Positions 29,095 through 39,967 of a stretch of DNA of 64,000 nt are shown piece after piece. Both the position numbers and the translations under genes were made by a program. Source of the stretch: an uncultured Sphingomonas sp. (GTDB taxonomy: Bacteria; Pseudomonadota; Alphaproteobacteria; Sphingomonadales; Sphingomonadaceae); assembly GCF_946478955.1 (NCBI RefSeq), contig NZ_CAMLDL010000001.1, positions 62,001 to 126,000 on the forward strand, read 5' to 3'. Under the pieces are notes generated by a model. It saw nothing but the letters and a program-made list of their open reading frames with translations. It did no database searches and was not told the DNA's origin. Numbering within the stretch: position 1 is the first letter of the stretch; each line of letters begins with the position of its first letter.

Positions 29095-30432
29095 CTACGC
29101 CCGCGGCAATACCAGGATAAAGCGCGCCCCTCGTCCGGGCGCGCTTTCCAGCAACACTTCTCCGCCAAGCGATCGGGCCAAGCGCCGGGAAATGGGCAGA
29201 CCTAACCCGGAGCTTCCGGGTTGGTCGCCCTGTTCATATTTTTCGAAGATCCGCGCGTGATCCTTGGCTGCGATACCGGGCCCCTGATCCGCGATGGCAA
29301 CCCCAATCCGCTGATCACCCGCACTGAAACTGATGTCGATCATCGCACCGTCCGGCGAATGACGCACAGCGTTCCCCAAAATATTGACAAGGATTTGCAA
29401 CACAGCGCGCTTCTCGGCCGCTACCGGAAGCCCAAATGCGGCGTCGGAAATGCGAATCTCAACCTGACGATCCTCCGCATCGGCGGCTACTAATGCCACA
29501 GCTTCCGCCGTCACTTCGCCCAAATCAATGAGGGGATCCATGTCAGCGGCGGCCTCTGCGTTCATAGACCGCAAAACCGACAAAAGATGACGCCCCGCAG
29601 CCGCAATGTCGCTGGCATAAGTCGCGTAGTCACTGCGTAGCGGGCCATCCGACCGCTCCACAATACGGTCGGCCGCCTTGATAATCTCATCCAATGGGGA
29701 GCGGAGCGCGTCGTCAATGGCCGGATCGAACATCACATCCCCGCCGTCGATCTCATCCGCGTCCACGGACTCATCAAGCTTAAGTTCCGCATCGAATCCT
29801 GCGAATCTGCCGCCGCGCCTAATCAGAGCGGTCCCGGACAATATTCCCCGTGAATGGCCATGCGTTTTCAGCTCGACGACTTGCTCCCCAAAATCCTCGC
29901 GGGCGCCAAGCGCCATCAACAATGGCATTAATCCATCCGCCGCTTCGACCAGGTGGAAATGGCGTGTTACAGGCTGTCCGACCAGCCCATCGTCGCCTAA
30001 CAGCCGGGCAAGTGACGACGACACGCGCGTAAAGCGCAACTCGGAATCCGTCTCAAACCCCAGCAAGCCGCTGTCATTTGACTCCTGGTTGGCAATCTTC
30101 CCCCCGGCGATCAGCATCAGGCGCGGCGGCGCAATCGGCCGCTCCTGCCACCCTTCGATGATCAGGCGGACACCATCCTCGCTCGGCTCGGCCCGGACCC
30201 ACAAATCCAGATCATGGTCCGCCGACGCAACCAGAACCGACCGCGCCAATGGCACGCCTAGTTTCCGCGCCGACCGGACGACCGCCGCAAGCTGAGGAAG
30301 GGCGATGGCCACACCCAATGCGGCGCCCGCCTCTTGCTGGAGGCGGAGTAACGGACCGTCTGCCTCGATCAGCCGGCCATCGCGGTCGACCTTGCCGATG
30401 ATGGGCTGCTGCCCGCCGGGTGCGCTAGCCAT
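29095..30432 (-). CDS. Histidine-kinase-like protein with Asp in place of the phospho-acceptor His
   Basis: 445 residues, soluble. The N-terminal half holds PAS-like segments. The dimerisation helix reads DDALRSPLDEI at 240-250, where a normal kinase has SHELRTPL; the acceptor His aligns with Asp241. The ATPase lobe looks intact: NILGNAVRHSPDG, ADQGPGIA and SGLGLPISRRLA. It may bind ATP without autophosphorylating on His, or act as a regulator. The start at 30432 follows from the family N-terminus (ASAPGGQQPIIGKVD) and overlaps the DUF2336 gene by eight bases, so the two are a coupled pair. Confidence 0.85.
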   Translation of the reverse strand: MASAPGGQQPIIGKVDRDGRLIEADGPLLRLQQEAGAALGVAIALPQLAAVVRSARKLGVPLARSVLVASADHDLDLWVRAEPSEDGVRLIIEGWQERPIAPPRLMLIAGGKIANQESNDSGLLGFETDSELRFTRVSSSLARLLGDDGLVGQPVTRHFHLVEAADGLMPLLMALGAREDFGEQVVELKTHGHSRGILSGTALIRRGGRFAGFDAELKLDESVDADEIDGGDVMFDPAIDDALRSPLDEIIKAADRIVERSDGPLRSDYATYASDIAAAGRHLLSVLRSMNAEAAADMDPLIDLGEVTAEAVALVAADAEDRQVEIRISDAAFGLPVAAEKRAVLQILVNILGNAVRHSPDGAMIDISFSAGDQRIGVAIADQGPGIAAKDHARIFEKYEQGDQPGSSGLGLPISRRLARSLGGEVLLESAPGRGARFILVLPRA

Positions 30433-31441
30433 CGCGCGCCTCCACCGCTTCCTGGGCGGCTCGATAGTCCGGATCCAACCGCAACCAGCGCCGTGCCTGA
30501 TCGGCAGCGGCCTCGTCGATGCGGTCAAAACCGTCGATTGCCTTTTCTGGTGATCCGGTGCCGAGCATCGGGTCGAAGGATGCGATTATCGTTGCGGCAG
30601 TCTGACGCTGGCAGCCCGCTACCCGGGCCAGCAGCATCGCGTCGCCCCCGGTGAACATGCTCCAGCCATCGGCTGCGGTGATTCCCGCGCGCCGCGACAG
30701 TGATGCGACAAGTAAATTAGCGTCATGCGCTTCCGAAATACGCTCAATCATCTGGTCATTCAGCCGTCCCGCCCCATCGAGTGCTCGCGCAAGAGTGGCC
30801 ACCGCCGCTTCAAGCCGGCGCCCCTCATCGTGGCGAGCGATGATCTTGCGTGCGGCCTCGGCAAGAGCCTGATCATGGTCACGTCCGATCGACTGCCCAA
30901 TGCAGACCGCGACGGCATTGACGACGACAACCGCGTCTTCGGCGGCAAGATCGTCAAATTCAATGCCCATACGTCCGTAACGGTCACGGCGGCGTCCGCG
31001 CGCGATGGTTAGTGCCATCGCCGCCTCTGCAACGGCGCCGTCGCCATCCGTAATCATCGTCGCCAGCAACTCGTCGCTAGCACCATGACTGCGGCGACCA
31101 ATTTGTTGCTCGTCGGTGCGCCGAAGCAACAATTCCACGATCGACGGACGATCGATCAGACCTGACTGCCGCAAACAGCGATACAATTCATGGCGGCCCA
31201 TTTCTGCCTGCGCCGACACCAGACCAGGCAACCGCGTGATCAATTCATCTGCGATGTCGTCGCTAAGCTGGCGTAGCATTGCCCCCATGATTGCCCGCTC
31301 TTCGTCGGTGAGGCGATTGGCGTCGTCCAGGAAGAAATCAGCGCAAACGGTGGACAGCCGATTACGACCCACGCCGGGGCGTGAGGTCACAACCGGAAGG
31401 TCCGCTGCCGTCGCAGCATTCGGCCAATCCACAGGCATCAT
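30425..31441 (-). CDS. DUF2336-domain protein
   Basis: 338 residues, all-helical with Ala-rich repeats of HEAT-like length, matching the DUF2336 family of alphaproteobacteria (FFLDDANRLTDEERAIMGAML, ALARALDGAGRLNDQMIERI). No membrane helix or signal. The family has no established function in this genus; DUF2336 proteins occur beside sensory or chemotaxis genes. Here it overlaps a kinase-like gene and probably acts with it. Confidence 0.8.
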   Translation of the reverse strand: MMPVDWPNAATAADLPVVTSRPGVGRNRLSTVCADFFLDDANRLTDEERAIMGAMLRQLSDDIADELITRLPGLVSAQAEMGRHELYRCLRQSGLIDRPSIVELLLRRTDEQQIGRRSHGASDELLATMITDGDGAVAEAAMALTIARGRRRDRYGRMGIEFDDLAAEDAVVVVNAVAVCIGQSIGRDHDQALAEAARKIIARHDEGRRLEAAVATLARALDGAGRLNDQMIERISEAHDANLLVASLSRRAGITAADGWSMFTGGDAMLLARVAGCQRQTAATIIASFDPMLGTGSPEKAIDGFDRIDEAAADQARRWLRLDPDYRAAQEAVEARDG

Positions 31442-31476
31442 TGCCCTTGTATAAAACAGATGAGGTTAACGCTCAG

Positions 31477-32667
31477 TCAATCGCGTTCGACCCGGTGCCG
31501 ATAGTGCTGGGCGATGAAAAAACTTCCTGCCGCGTAGAATGACAGGACACCAAGGTAGATGTTCCACCAACTCCCAATCGCGAACGGGATTGCCAGCCAA
31601 ACGGCGTTTCGCCAACTGAACAGCCATTCGTCCGTCGGGACGCCCTTCCCCTTGCGCTCGACCCTCCCGGCTTCCGCGAAGCCTGCTGCTGAAAGGGCTG
31701 CCATCAATGCACCCCACCCCGAACCATGGCGCATTTCAAACCAGCCAAGCGCGAACAATGCCAGACCCGCCATTGGCCAAATCATTCGTCGCGACAGCAT
31801 CTTCGGAGCCAGCGGCTTGAGGCGCAGAATAGCTAGTCGCTGAGCAATCAAATCGAGCGGCGTCGCCAATATCATCAGACCCAGCGCCGCTGGTGCCCAC
31901 CCCCTGCTAAAGCAAAAGGCGGCAGCGATGAGCAACACTACACAAAGCTGAACCAGCCAGGCCGGCTTTATCGAGGTTTCCATCAGCCGTTCGGTCGCGA
32001 CTTCTTCCACGATAGGCAGCGCAAACCGCCCGACCGCATCTTCCCGCGCGGTCCGCGACGACACAATCAAACGCCGCTCAAAACCCGCCATCTGCTCGTC
32101 GTTTTCGGCAAGGAACGGCCCATGCCCGTCGCCTGCGGTCACGGGTAGCTGTCGCGCACCGGCCTGAATGGCGCGCCGAAGCAGGGTCGACTGCAGATCC
32201 CAATCACCCAGCATGGCCGCCGTCGCACCGATCAGCCCGCCGTCGATGAGCGCCAGCCCCGACCAGCGATGCTGTGCATCGATCCGTTCATAACCACGAT
32301 ACTCGTCGTTATCCGGCACGGTCAGGATCAGCGGTGCCGTTTCTTCCGATACGATTGAAAGATCAGCCATGTCAGGAACGATGCCATCGGATAGCAATAT
32401 TATGTCGGCACCCGCTTCAAATCGGCTCGCCGCTTCGAGCCCGTCGCTGACCGGTATGACGTTGATGCCTTCGGATCGCAGGCGCTCAAAAGCTTCGTTA
32501 AGTGCCGGCGGAACGCGCTCGACCATCACCACCAATGGCGATGCGTCAATCGCGGCAAGGCACCGAAGTTGAAATTCAATCAATGTCCGACCGGCGAGCG
32601 GAAGCAGGGCCCTAAGCGACCCCGAATCATCTTCCTGATAAGCACCAATAAGGGCGCCGAGCGCCAT
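31477..32667 (-). CDS. Membrane protein with nucleotidyltransferase-like N-terminal region, unknown
   Basis: 396 residues. The first ~230 look like a Rossmann-type glycosyl/nucleotidyltransferase fold (LLPLAGRTLIEFQLRCLAAI, then EAGADIILLSDGIVPD), but the usual GxGxR motif is missing or altered. The C-terminal ~150 residues contain four to five membrane helices (WLVQLCVVLLIAAAFCF, AALGLMILATPLDLIAQRLA, MIWPMAGLALFALGW). The layout recalls CDP-alcohol phosphatidyltransferase fusions, but the CDP-binding signature is not seen. Start at 32667 after GGGGAG. I cannot name a function. Confidence 0.72.
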   Translation of the reverse strand: MALGALIGAYQEDDSGSLRALLPLAGRTLIEFQLRCLAAIDASPLVVMVERVPPALNEAFERLRSEGINVIPVSDGLEAASRFEAGADIILLSDGIVPDMADLSIVSEETAPLILTVPDNDEYRGYERIDAQHRWSGLALIDGGLIGATAAMLGDWDLQSTLLRRAIQAGARQLPVTAGDGHGPFLAENDEQMAGFERRLIVSSRTAREDAVGRFALPIVEEVATERLMETSIKPAWLVQLCVVLLIAAAFCFSRGWAPAALGLMILATPLDLIAQRLAILRLKPLAPKMLSRRMIWPMAGLALFALGWFEMRHGSGWGALMAALSAAGFAEAGRVERKGKGVPTDEWLFSWRNAVWLAIPFAIGSWWNIYLGVLSFYAAGSFFIAQHYRHRVERD

Positions 32668-32798
32668 GCCACTCCCCGTGGAAATAGGATGTTCCCCCTG
32701 ACGATATAGGCCATAGGGCAGTCGGCACGGCAATTTCCAGCCCGAGTGTGGCCGTTTGTCGCTTTCGCGCAGGAACAAAATTGGTAAACTCGGCCGTC

Positions 32799-35108
32799 AT
32801 GAGCACCAATCCTTATCGCTCGACCAGCGACCCGGTCGACTATGTCGATTTTGACGCATTGCCTGCGGAAAGCGCAGAAAGCAGCGCGTCCGCGCAGTTC
32901 GATCAGGTGAGCTGGTCGGCTGCGCAGGATGAGGACGTACGGGCGACTCGCGGCGGACGCATTGTGCTGGGGTGGGGTCTGGCGCTCCTCGCCGCGCTGT
33001 GGATTGGCTATTCAGGTTGGTCCGCAGGTCGCGCGTTGGCCGCTGAATCCCTCAATAGCCCCGCCATCGCCCAATGGATTGCCATCCTTACTGGCCCGCT
33101 GGCGCTGCTGGGGCTGGTATGGATCATGTTCGGGCGCACCCGCCGCAAGGAAGCGGAACGGTTCAATCGTACCGTTGTGGCGATGCGGACAGAGGCACAA
33201 TCGCTTCAAGACGTTCTTGGTGTCCTATCGCGCCAGATTGATGAGAATCATAAAGCCCTAGGGGTAATGGCAGGCGATTTGATGGGTCTTGGCGATCAGG
33301 CCGCCAGCCGCCTTGGTGCAGTCACCAATGAATTGAATGCAGGGTCGGCAAAGCTGGCCGAGCATGGAGCGGCTCTGGACCGAGCGGCGGAATCGGCGCG
33401 CACCGATATCGGCGTCCTGCTCGCGGATCTCCCGCAGGCCGAAGCGACCGCCCTCCGCATGGCCGAAGCATTGCGCGAGGCAGGCCGCGATGCGTCGGAG
33501 CAGGCAGCGACGTTTGAAACGCGTGTCGCTAGCCTTGCCGAGCGGGCGCAAAGTGCTGACCAGATCGTCGCCAACGCCTCGCAGCGGTTGCTGGAGCGAC
33601 TCCGCGAGGTTGAAACGGCGGGTTCGTCAGCGTCAGCGCGCATTTCCGACGCCGGTAATGAAACGGGGGCAACCGTCGATGCCCTACTGACCCGCGCAGC
33701 CGATGCATTGAGCGAAATCCGAAATGGGATTGATGCCCAATCCGCCGCCGTCACCGCGCTCCTCGCGAGCAGCGAGGCCGGAATTGGCCGGGCCGGCCAG
33801 GATGCGGCTCAAGCACTGGGTGATCATCTGGGTGCCGCCAGTCAGTCAATTGACGTGATCTCCGCCAAAATTGCCGAACAAGAACGTTCCACGCAGCGCA
33901 TCATTGCCGATCTTGACGTCGGCATGGCCGCGCTCGACGACCGTTTCCTTGACCTCGCTCGCTCGGGCGATGAACGGGCGGCCCATGTACAAACTGCACT
34001 TGGCCGCCTGCGCGAAGAACTGGAAGGCCTGTCGTCTGCAACCAGCGCCCATGACAACAACATTGAAGGCCTGAGCCAACGTACAGCGGCCCTGCGCGAC
34101 GGTATTGAGGGATTGAGCTTGACGCTGCAAAGCGAACTTGCTGGTCACCTTGATACCGCAGAAGCTGGCGCAGCCCGCCTGCTGTCCGCCGCCGAAGCCG
34201 CCCGTCCTCATGTTGAGGCAATGCGCGACGCCTCCAGCGAGGCGACCGCACGTATCGAACATGGCGCCGCGCAAGTGGCGGAGCAACAGGCTCAGTTGGC
34301 CCAGTTGATGACCTCGGTCGATCTCGGCGTCACCCAGGCGGAATCGCGCCTGGCAGAGCTTGGTGCCGCAATCGTGTCCGCCCATGATGAGGCGGGACGT
34401 CTCTCGGCCGAAACTGCGCCCGCGCTGGTTGCGGCGCTGCTGCAAGTCCGCGAAACCGCCGGTCACGCCGCCGACCGCGCTCGCGAGGCGATTGCCAAGG
34501 TCATTCCTGAGTCCGCGGAAGGGCTGAGCCAGGCTACCCGCGCGGCCCTGGAAAAGGCTGTTACAGAGAGCGTCCGAGATAAACTGGCGGAGCTTGATGG
34601 CATTGCCACGCGCGCAGTTGAAAATGCCCGAGAAGCCTCAAGCCGTCTTACCGAACAGATGCTATCGATCGGTCAAAGCGCGGCCGCGCTGGAAGCGCAT
34701 ATTGAGCGCAATCGCGAGGCACAGCGCAAGGACAGCGGTGAAGAGTTCGCACGTCAGGTGTCATTGCTGATGGATTCGATGAATAGCGCGTCGATTGACG
34801 TGCAGAAGATCCTTTCAGACGAAGTCGATGAAAAGGCGTGGAATAGCTATCTTAAGGGCAATCGCGGCGTGTTCACCCGCCGTGCCGCCCGCCTGCTGTC
34901 CGGCGGCGAAACGCGGGACATTGCAGCTCATTACGAAAGCGACGTGGAATTCCAGCAGTCGGTCAACCGCTACGTCCATGACTTTGAAGCAATGCTACGC
35001 CGCGTTCTTGGCGAGCGCGACGGCGGGATGATTGCGGTGACGCTGATGTCGAGCGACATGGGCAAGCTCTACGCTGCACTGGCGCCCGTCATTGACAGGA
35101 AACGCTGA
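32799..35108 (+). CDS. Large coiled-coil inner-membrane protein, unknown
   Basis: 769 residues. Two membrane helices (about 54-74 and 90-111) near the N-terminus anchor a long Ala/Glu/Arg/Gln-rich coiled coil (about 115-680), followed by a globular C-terminal part (DEVDEKAWNSYLKGNRGVFTRRAARLL, then DFEAMLRRVLGERDG). The coiled coil resembles apolipoprotein- or MCP-like repeats, but no methyl-accepting signature is clear. It could organise envelope or chromosome structure. The gene is divergent from the nucleotidyltransferase-like gene, with about 130 bases between. Confidence 0.8.
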   Translation: MSTNPYRSTSDPVDYVDFDALPAESAESSASAQFDQVSWSAAQDEDVRATRGGRIVLGWGLALLAALWIGYSGWSAGRALAAESLNSPAIAQWIAILTGPLALLGLVWIMFGRTRRKEAERFNRTVVAMRTEAQSLQDVLGVLSRQIDENHKALGVMAGDLMGLGDQAASRLGAVTNELNAGSAKLAEHGAALDRAAESARTDIGVLLADLPQAEATALRMAEALREAGRDASEQAATFETRVASLAERAQSADQIVANASQRLLERLREVETAGSSASARISDAGNETGATVDALLTRAADALSEIRNGIDAQSAAVTALLASSEAGIGRAGQDAAQALGDHLGAASQSIDVISAKIAEQERSTQRIIADLDVGMAALDDRFLDLARSGDERAAHVQTALGRLREELEGLSSATSAHDNNIEGLSQRTAALRDGIEGLSLTLQSELAGHLDTAEAGAARLLSAAEAARPHVEAMRDASSEATARIEHGAAQVAEQQAQLAQLMTSVDLGVTQAESRLAELGAAIVSAHDEAGRLSAETAPALVAALLQVRETAGHAADRAREAIAKVIPESAEGLSQATRAALEKAVTESVRDKLAELDGIATRAVENAREASSRLTEQMLSIGQSAAALEAHIERNREAQRKDSGEEFARQVSLLMDSMNSASIDVQKILSDEVDEKAWNSYLKGNRGVFTRRAARLLSGGETRDIAAHYESDVEFQQSVNRYVHDFEAMLRRVLGERDGGMIAVTLMSSDMGKLYAALAPVIDRKR

Positions 35109-35122
35109 TCGTCCGTAACGAT

Positions 35123-35379
35123 CTAGTTGTAGAAATCGAAAGCGTTGATGCTGACCCATTCATAAATATAGTTAGCTACAAACAACGCCGTTGCGACCGC
35201 CGAAACTAGGGCGGCGCGGATCAAATGCCGCTTCAAGTCGAACCGGTACGGTGCGCTTGGTGCTTGTCCTGGCACTAGCTCTTCGCCGACTTCCTCGCTC
35301 GTCTTCACGCCAAACGGCAGCATTGCGAAGGCGATGAAACAGAACCACAGGAAGTAGATTGCGAGAACCGACGTCCATT

Positions 35380-35383
<4 letters not shown>
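35123..35383 (-). CDS. DUF1467 family small membrane protein
   Basis: 86 residues with two hydrophobic helices: VLAIYFLWFCFIAFAMLPFG and LIRAALVSAVATALFVANYI. The DUF1467 signature (WFCFIAFAMLPFGVKTSEE) is plain. Function unknown; conserved in alphaproteobacteria at the end of the nuo-birA-coaX-rnj group. Its ATG overlaps the rnj stop by four bases. Confidence 0.88.
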
Positions 35384-37016
<1,633 letters not shown>

Positions 37017-37020
<4 letters not shown>

Positions 37021-37793
37021 TGGCCCGCGCCTTCCGCCAGCATCGCCAGCCCTTGAATGGTTAGATCGTCCTCAATCGCGTCGAATGCTTCGGTGTGCTT
37101 GTCAAACAGAATGGCAAGCCCGCCGGTTGCGACTACCTTTGTCGGGCGCCCGATTTCCGCCTTCAGGCGCGCCACCAGCCCTTCAATCATGGCAACATAG
37201 CCCCAATAGACACCGATCAACATCTGGCTTTCCGTAGTTCGGCCGATCACATTTTCGTCCGCTGGGGCAGCGATGGCGATCCGCGGCAGTTTGGCGGTGG
37301 CGTTGACCAGCGCATCCAGCGACAGGTTGATCCCGGGTGAAATGATACCGCCCTTATAGGCGCCCCCAAAACCAATAACGTCAAACGTGGTTGCCGTACC
37401 GAAGTCGATGACAATTAGGTCGCCAGAATGAATGGCGTGTGCGGCGATAGCATTGATGACGCGGTCGGCGCCAACGCTGGACGGGTCAGGCACATCAAGC
37501 TTGATCGGCCAGGCCGCGCGCCCCTGCCCCGCAACCAATGGAGTGACGTTGAAATATTTCTGCGACAGAACATCAAGGTTGTGCAGCGCGCGCGGAACAA
37601 CGGTGCCGATGATAACCTGGGTTACGTCGTCGCGCGAATAGCCCTCCAGCTCCATCAACTGGTGAAGCCATACCGCATATTCGTCACCGGTACGGCGCGG
37701 GTCGGTCGCGATGCGCCAGCGGGTCTGAATCTCCCGCCCGTCGACCAGCGCGAACACGAGGTTGGTATTTCCGACATCAATGGCAAGCAGCAT
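37017..37793 (-). CDS. coaX: Type III pantothenate kinase
   Basis: 258 residues. ASKHA-fold motifs are [25 protein letters not shown] and [14 protein letters not shown], with [10 protein letters not shown] in the C-terminal half. First step from pantothenate to CoA; needs a monovalent cation. Lies between birA and rnj in the same direction. Start at 37793 is close to the motif and standard. Confidence 0.95.
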
Positions 37794-37832
37794 GTTCGAA
37801 CCCCTAAACCGAACTGTGGGCGAATGCGAGCA

Positions 37833-38531
37833 TCAGCCGACGCTGACGTCGCCAGCGCGTATAATTTCGGTCCGGCCATCATCCAGGGTGAGACGCATGG
37901 CCCCATCAGTGTCGAGCCCCGCGAAACGGCCGCTGACCCGTTCGTCAGGGCCACCGTGAACTGTGAGCGGTGTTCCAACCGGATGCGCCTTTGCCTCCCA
38001 CGCGCGAACAAGCGACGCCGGCTCAGCCATGCGCCATGCGCCAAGCAGCCGCGCGAAGCTGCCCGCTAACAACGGTGCGAAAGCCTGCGGCGATATGAGC
38101 GTATGGGCGGCCAGTGACGCAGTTTTCCGCCCTTCAATAATGGGCGCGACGGCGAGGTTCACGCCAAATCCGGCGACGACGCGATTACCGCTTCGTTCCA
38201 GCAAAATGCCGGCAAGTTTTGCGCCGCCTATCATCAGATCGTTGGGCCATTTCAGACTGACCGGTGCCGCTGGCGAGGCAAGTTCGACCGCCTCGATCAG
38301 AGCAAGGCCCGCGACCAGCGCCAGACTTGGCGCGTCCGGGTCAGCAGTTCGCAGGTCGATCAGAGTCGATCCAAAGAAATTGCCGCTAAGGCTTTGCCAA
38401 TGCCGGTTGTGGCGGCCCCGCCCCTTGTCTTGCGACAGCGCGACCAGCCACTCCCCTTCACCTACATCCTGAGCCGCCAGCATTTCGGCATTGGTCGATC
38501 CAATGCGCTCGACAATGCGGATCTTACTCAG
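37833..38531 (-). CDS. birA: Biotin--[acetyl-CoA carboxylase] ligase, unusual start
   Basis: 232 residues if begun at CTG 38531. Catalytic motifs are SQDKGRGRHNRHW (biotinyl-AMP loop), SLKWPNDLMIGGAKLAGILLE and VVAGFGVNLA. No HTH repressor domain, so a BirA of the enzyme-only class. The essential substrate loop IGSTNAEM lies partly upstream of the first ATG (38483), so the true start must be earlier; no ATG, GTG or TTG is in frame between the nuoN stop and this motif. CTG 38531 overlaps the nuoN TGA in the CTGA form and has GGAAG upstream; ATC 38522 or ATT are other options. Confidence 0.85.
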   Translation of the reverse strand: MSKIRIVERIGSTNAEMLAAQDVGEGEWLVALSQDKGRGRHNRHWQSLSGNFFGSTLIDLRTADPDAPSLALVAGLALIEAVELASPAAPVSLKWPNDLMIGGAKLAGILLERSGNRVVAGFGVNLAVAPIIEGRKTASLAAHTLISPQAFAPLLAGSFARLLGAWRMAEPASLVRAWEAKAHPVGTPLTVHGGPDERVSGRFAGLDTDGAMRLTLDDGRTEIIRAGDVSVG

Positions 38532-39967
38532 AAAAGGCTTCCGGCTGCGTTGGCGGTTAAATCGCCAAGCGGCTGAATCAGCAGATAGCCAAGCGGGCTC
38601 ACAAACAGTGCGCAGAACGCGATCAAGACGCTTTCCAGCCCATCGGTCTGTTTACCATATGGCTCACCATGCGGTGCATCGAAATACATGACCTTGACGA
38701 TACGCAGGTAGTAATAGGCACCAACGACAGTCCCGAGAATGCCGACCACCGCCAGCGGGTACAGGCCCTGTGCCACGGCCGCGTTGAATACCATCAATTT
38801 TGGCCAGAAGCCGAACATCGGCGGAATACCCGCCAGGCTGAACATGAACACCGCCATGGCCGCAGCCATATATGGCCGGGTCTGTGACAGACCCGACAGG
38901 CTGTCGATGCTTTCAATCGGCCGGCCTGCTTCATCCTTCATGCGCAGAACAATCAGGAAGGCGCCGATGGTCATCACGACATAGACGGCCATATAGAACA
39001 ACACCGATGACACGCCCTGCACCCCGCCCGCAACCAAACCAATAAGGGCGAAGCCGACATTGTTGATAGAGGAATAGGCAAGCAGGCGTTTGATGTTGGA
39101 CTGGCCAAATGCGGCGACGGCGCCAAGGATGATGGACGCGAGCGCCGCAAAAATCATGATCTGCCGCCAGGCATCGATCGCAGGACCCATCGCGTCGACG
39201 CAAAACCGAACCGCCATCAGCATCGCTGCAACCTTTGGTGCAGACGCAAACAGCGCGGTAACCGGGGTAGGCGCCCCTTCATAAACGTCCGGCGTCCACA
39301 TGTGGAAAGGCACCGCACTGACCTTGAATGCAAATCCGGCGAGCGTGAAGACTAGGCCGAATAGCAACCCGATTGAGCTGGTGGCGCCATCCGCCGCGAA
39401 CGCCGCCGCAATGCCGCTGAATTCCGTGGTGCCCGTGAAGCCATAGAGCAGCGATATGCCGTAGAGCAGAATGCCCGACGCTAACCCGCCGAGAACGAAA
39501 TATTTAAGGCCTGCTTCGGCTGACCGTTCATCAGTTCGACGATAGGAGGCGAGGACATAGGCAGCGAGGCTGTTAAGCTCCAGCCCGACATAAAGGGCGA
39601 CAAGGCTCGTCGCGCTGACCATCACACTCATACCAACGGTCGCGAGCAGGACGAGCACCGGATATTCCGCGCCATGCTCATGCTCCCGGTCGAACCAGTT
39701 GTGCGCCATCAAAATGGCCACCGCAGCGCAAAGATAGATCAGCAATTTGCCGAATGCGCCAAAAGCATCGGCCGTCACATGACCATAGAACAGAGGTCCG
39801 TCATGGGACGGGGCGCCATATAATGCCAGCGCCGCGATCAGCAACAATGCGATGGCGGCCCAGCTATTGAACACAACAGCGCGGCGGCCGCCGAACGCAG
39901 CGACCATCATCAACGCTAGTGCGCCCAGCGTCAGGATGATTTCGGGGAGGAGAGCAGCGAAATTCAT
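38528..39967 (-). CDS. nuoN: NADH-quinone oxidoreductase subunit N
   Basis: 479 residues, antiporter-like membrane subunit of complex I with about 14 helices. SYRRTDERSAEAGLKYFVLGGLASGILLYG-type and KVSAVPFHMWTPDVYEGAPTP segments carry the proton-channel Lys and Glu residues. Last nuo gene; its stop overlaps the start region of birA and its ATG adjoins nuoM's stop. Confidence 0.97.
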   Translation of the reverse strand: MNFAALLPEIILTLGALALMMVAAFGGRRAVVFNSWAAIALLLIAALALYGAPSHDGPLFYGHVTADAFGAFGKLLIYLCAAVAILMAHNWFDREHEHGAEYPVLVLLATVGMSVMVSATSLVALYVGLELNSLAAYVLASYRRTDERSAEAGLKYFVLGGLASGILLYGISLLYGFTGTTEFSGIAAAFAADGATSSIGLLFGLVFTLAGFAFKVSAVPFHMWTPDVYEGAPTPVTALFASAPKVAAMLMAVRFCVDAMGPAIDAWRQIMIFAALASIILGAVAAFGQSNIKRLLAYSSINNVGFALIGLVAGGVQGVSSVLFYMAVYVVMTIGAFLIVLRMKDEAGRPIESIDSLSGLSQTRPYMAAAMAVFMFSLAGIPPMFGFWPKLMVFNAAVAQGLYPLAVVGILGTVVGAYYYLRIVKVMYFDAPHGEPYGKQTDGLESVLIAFCALFVSPLGYLLIQPLGDLTANAAGSLF

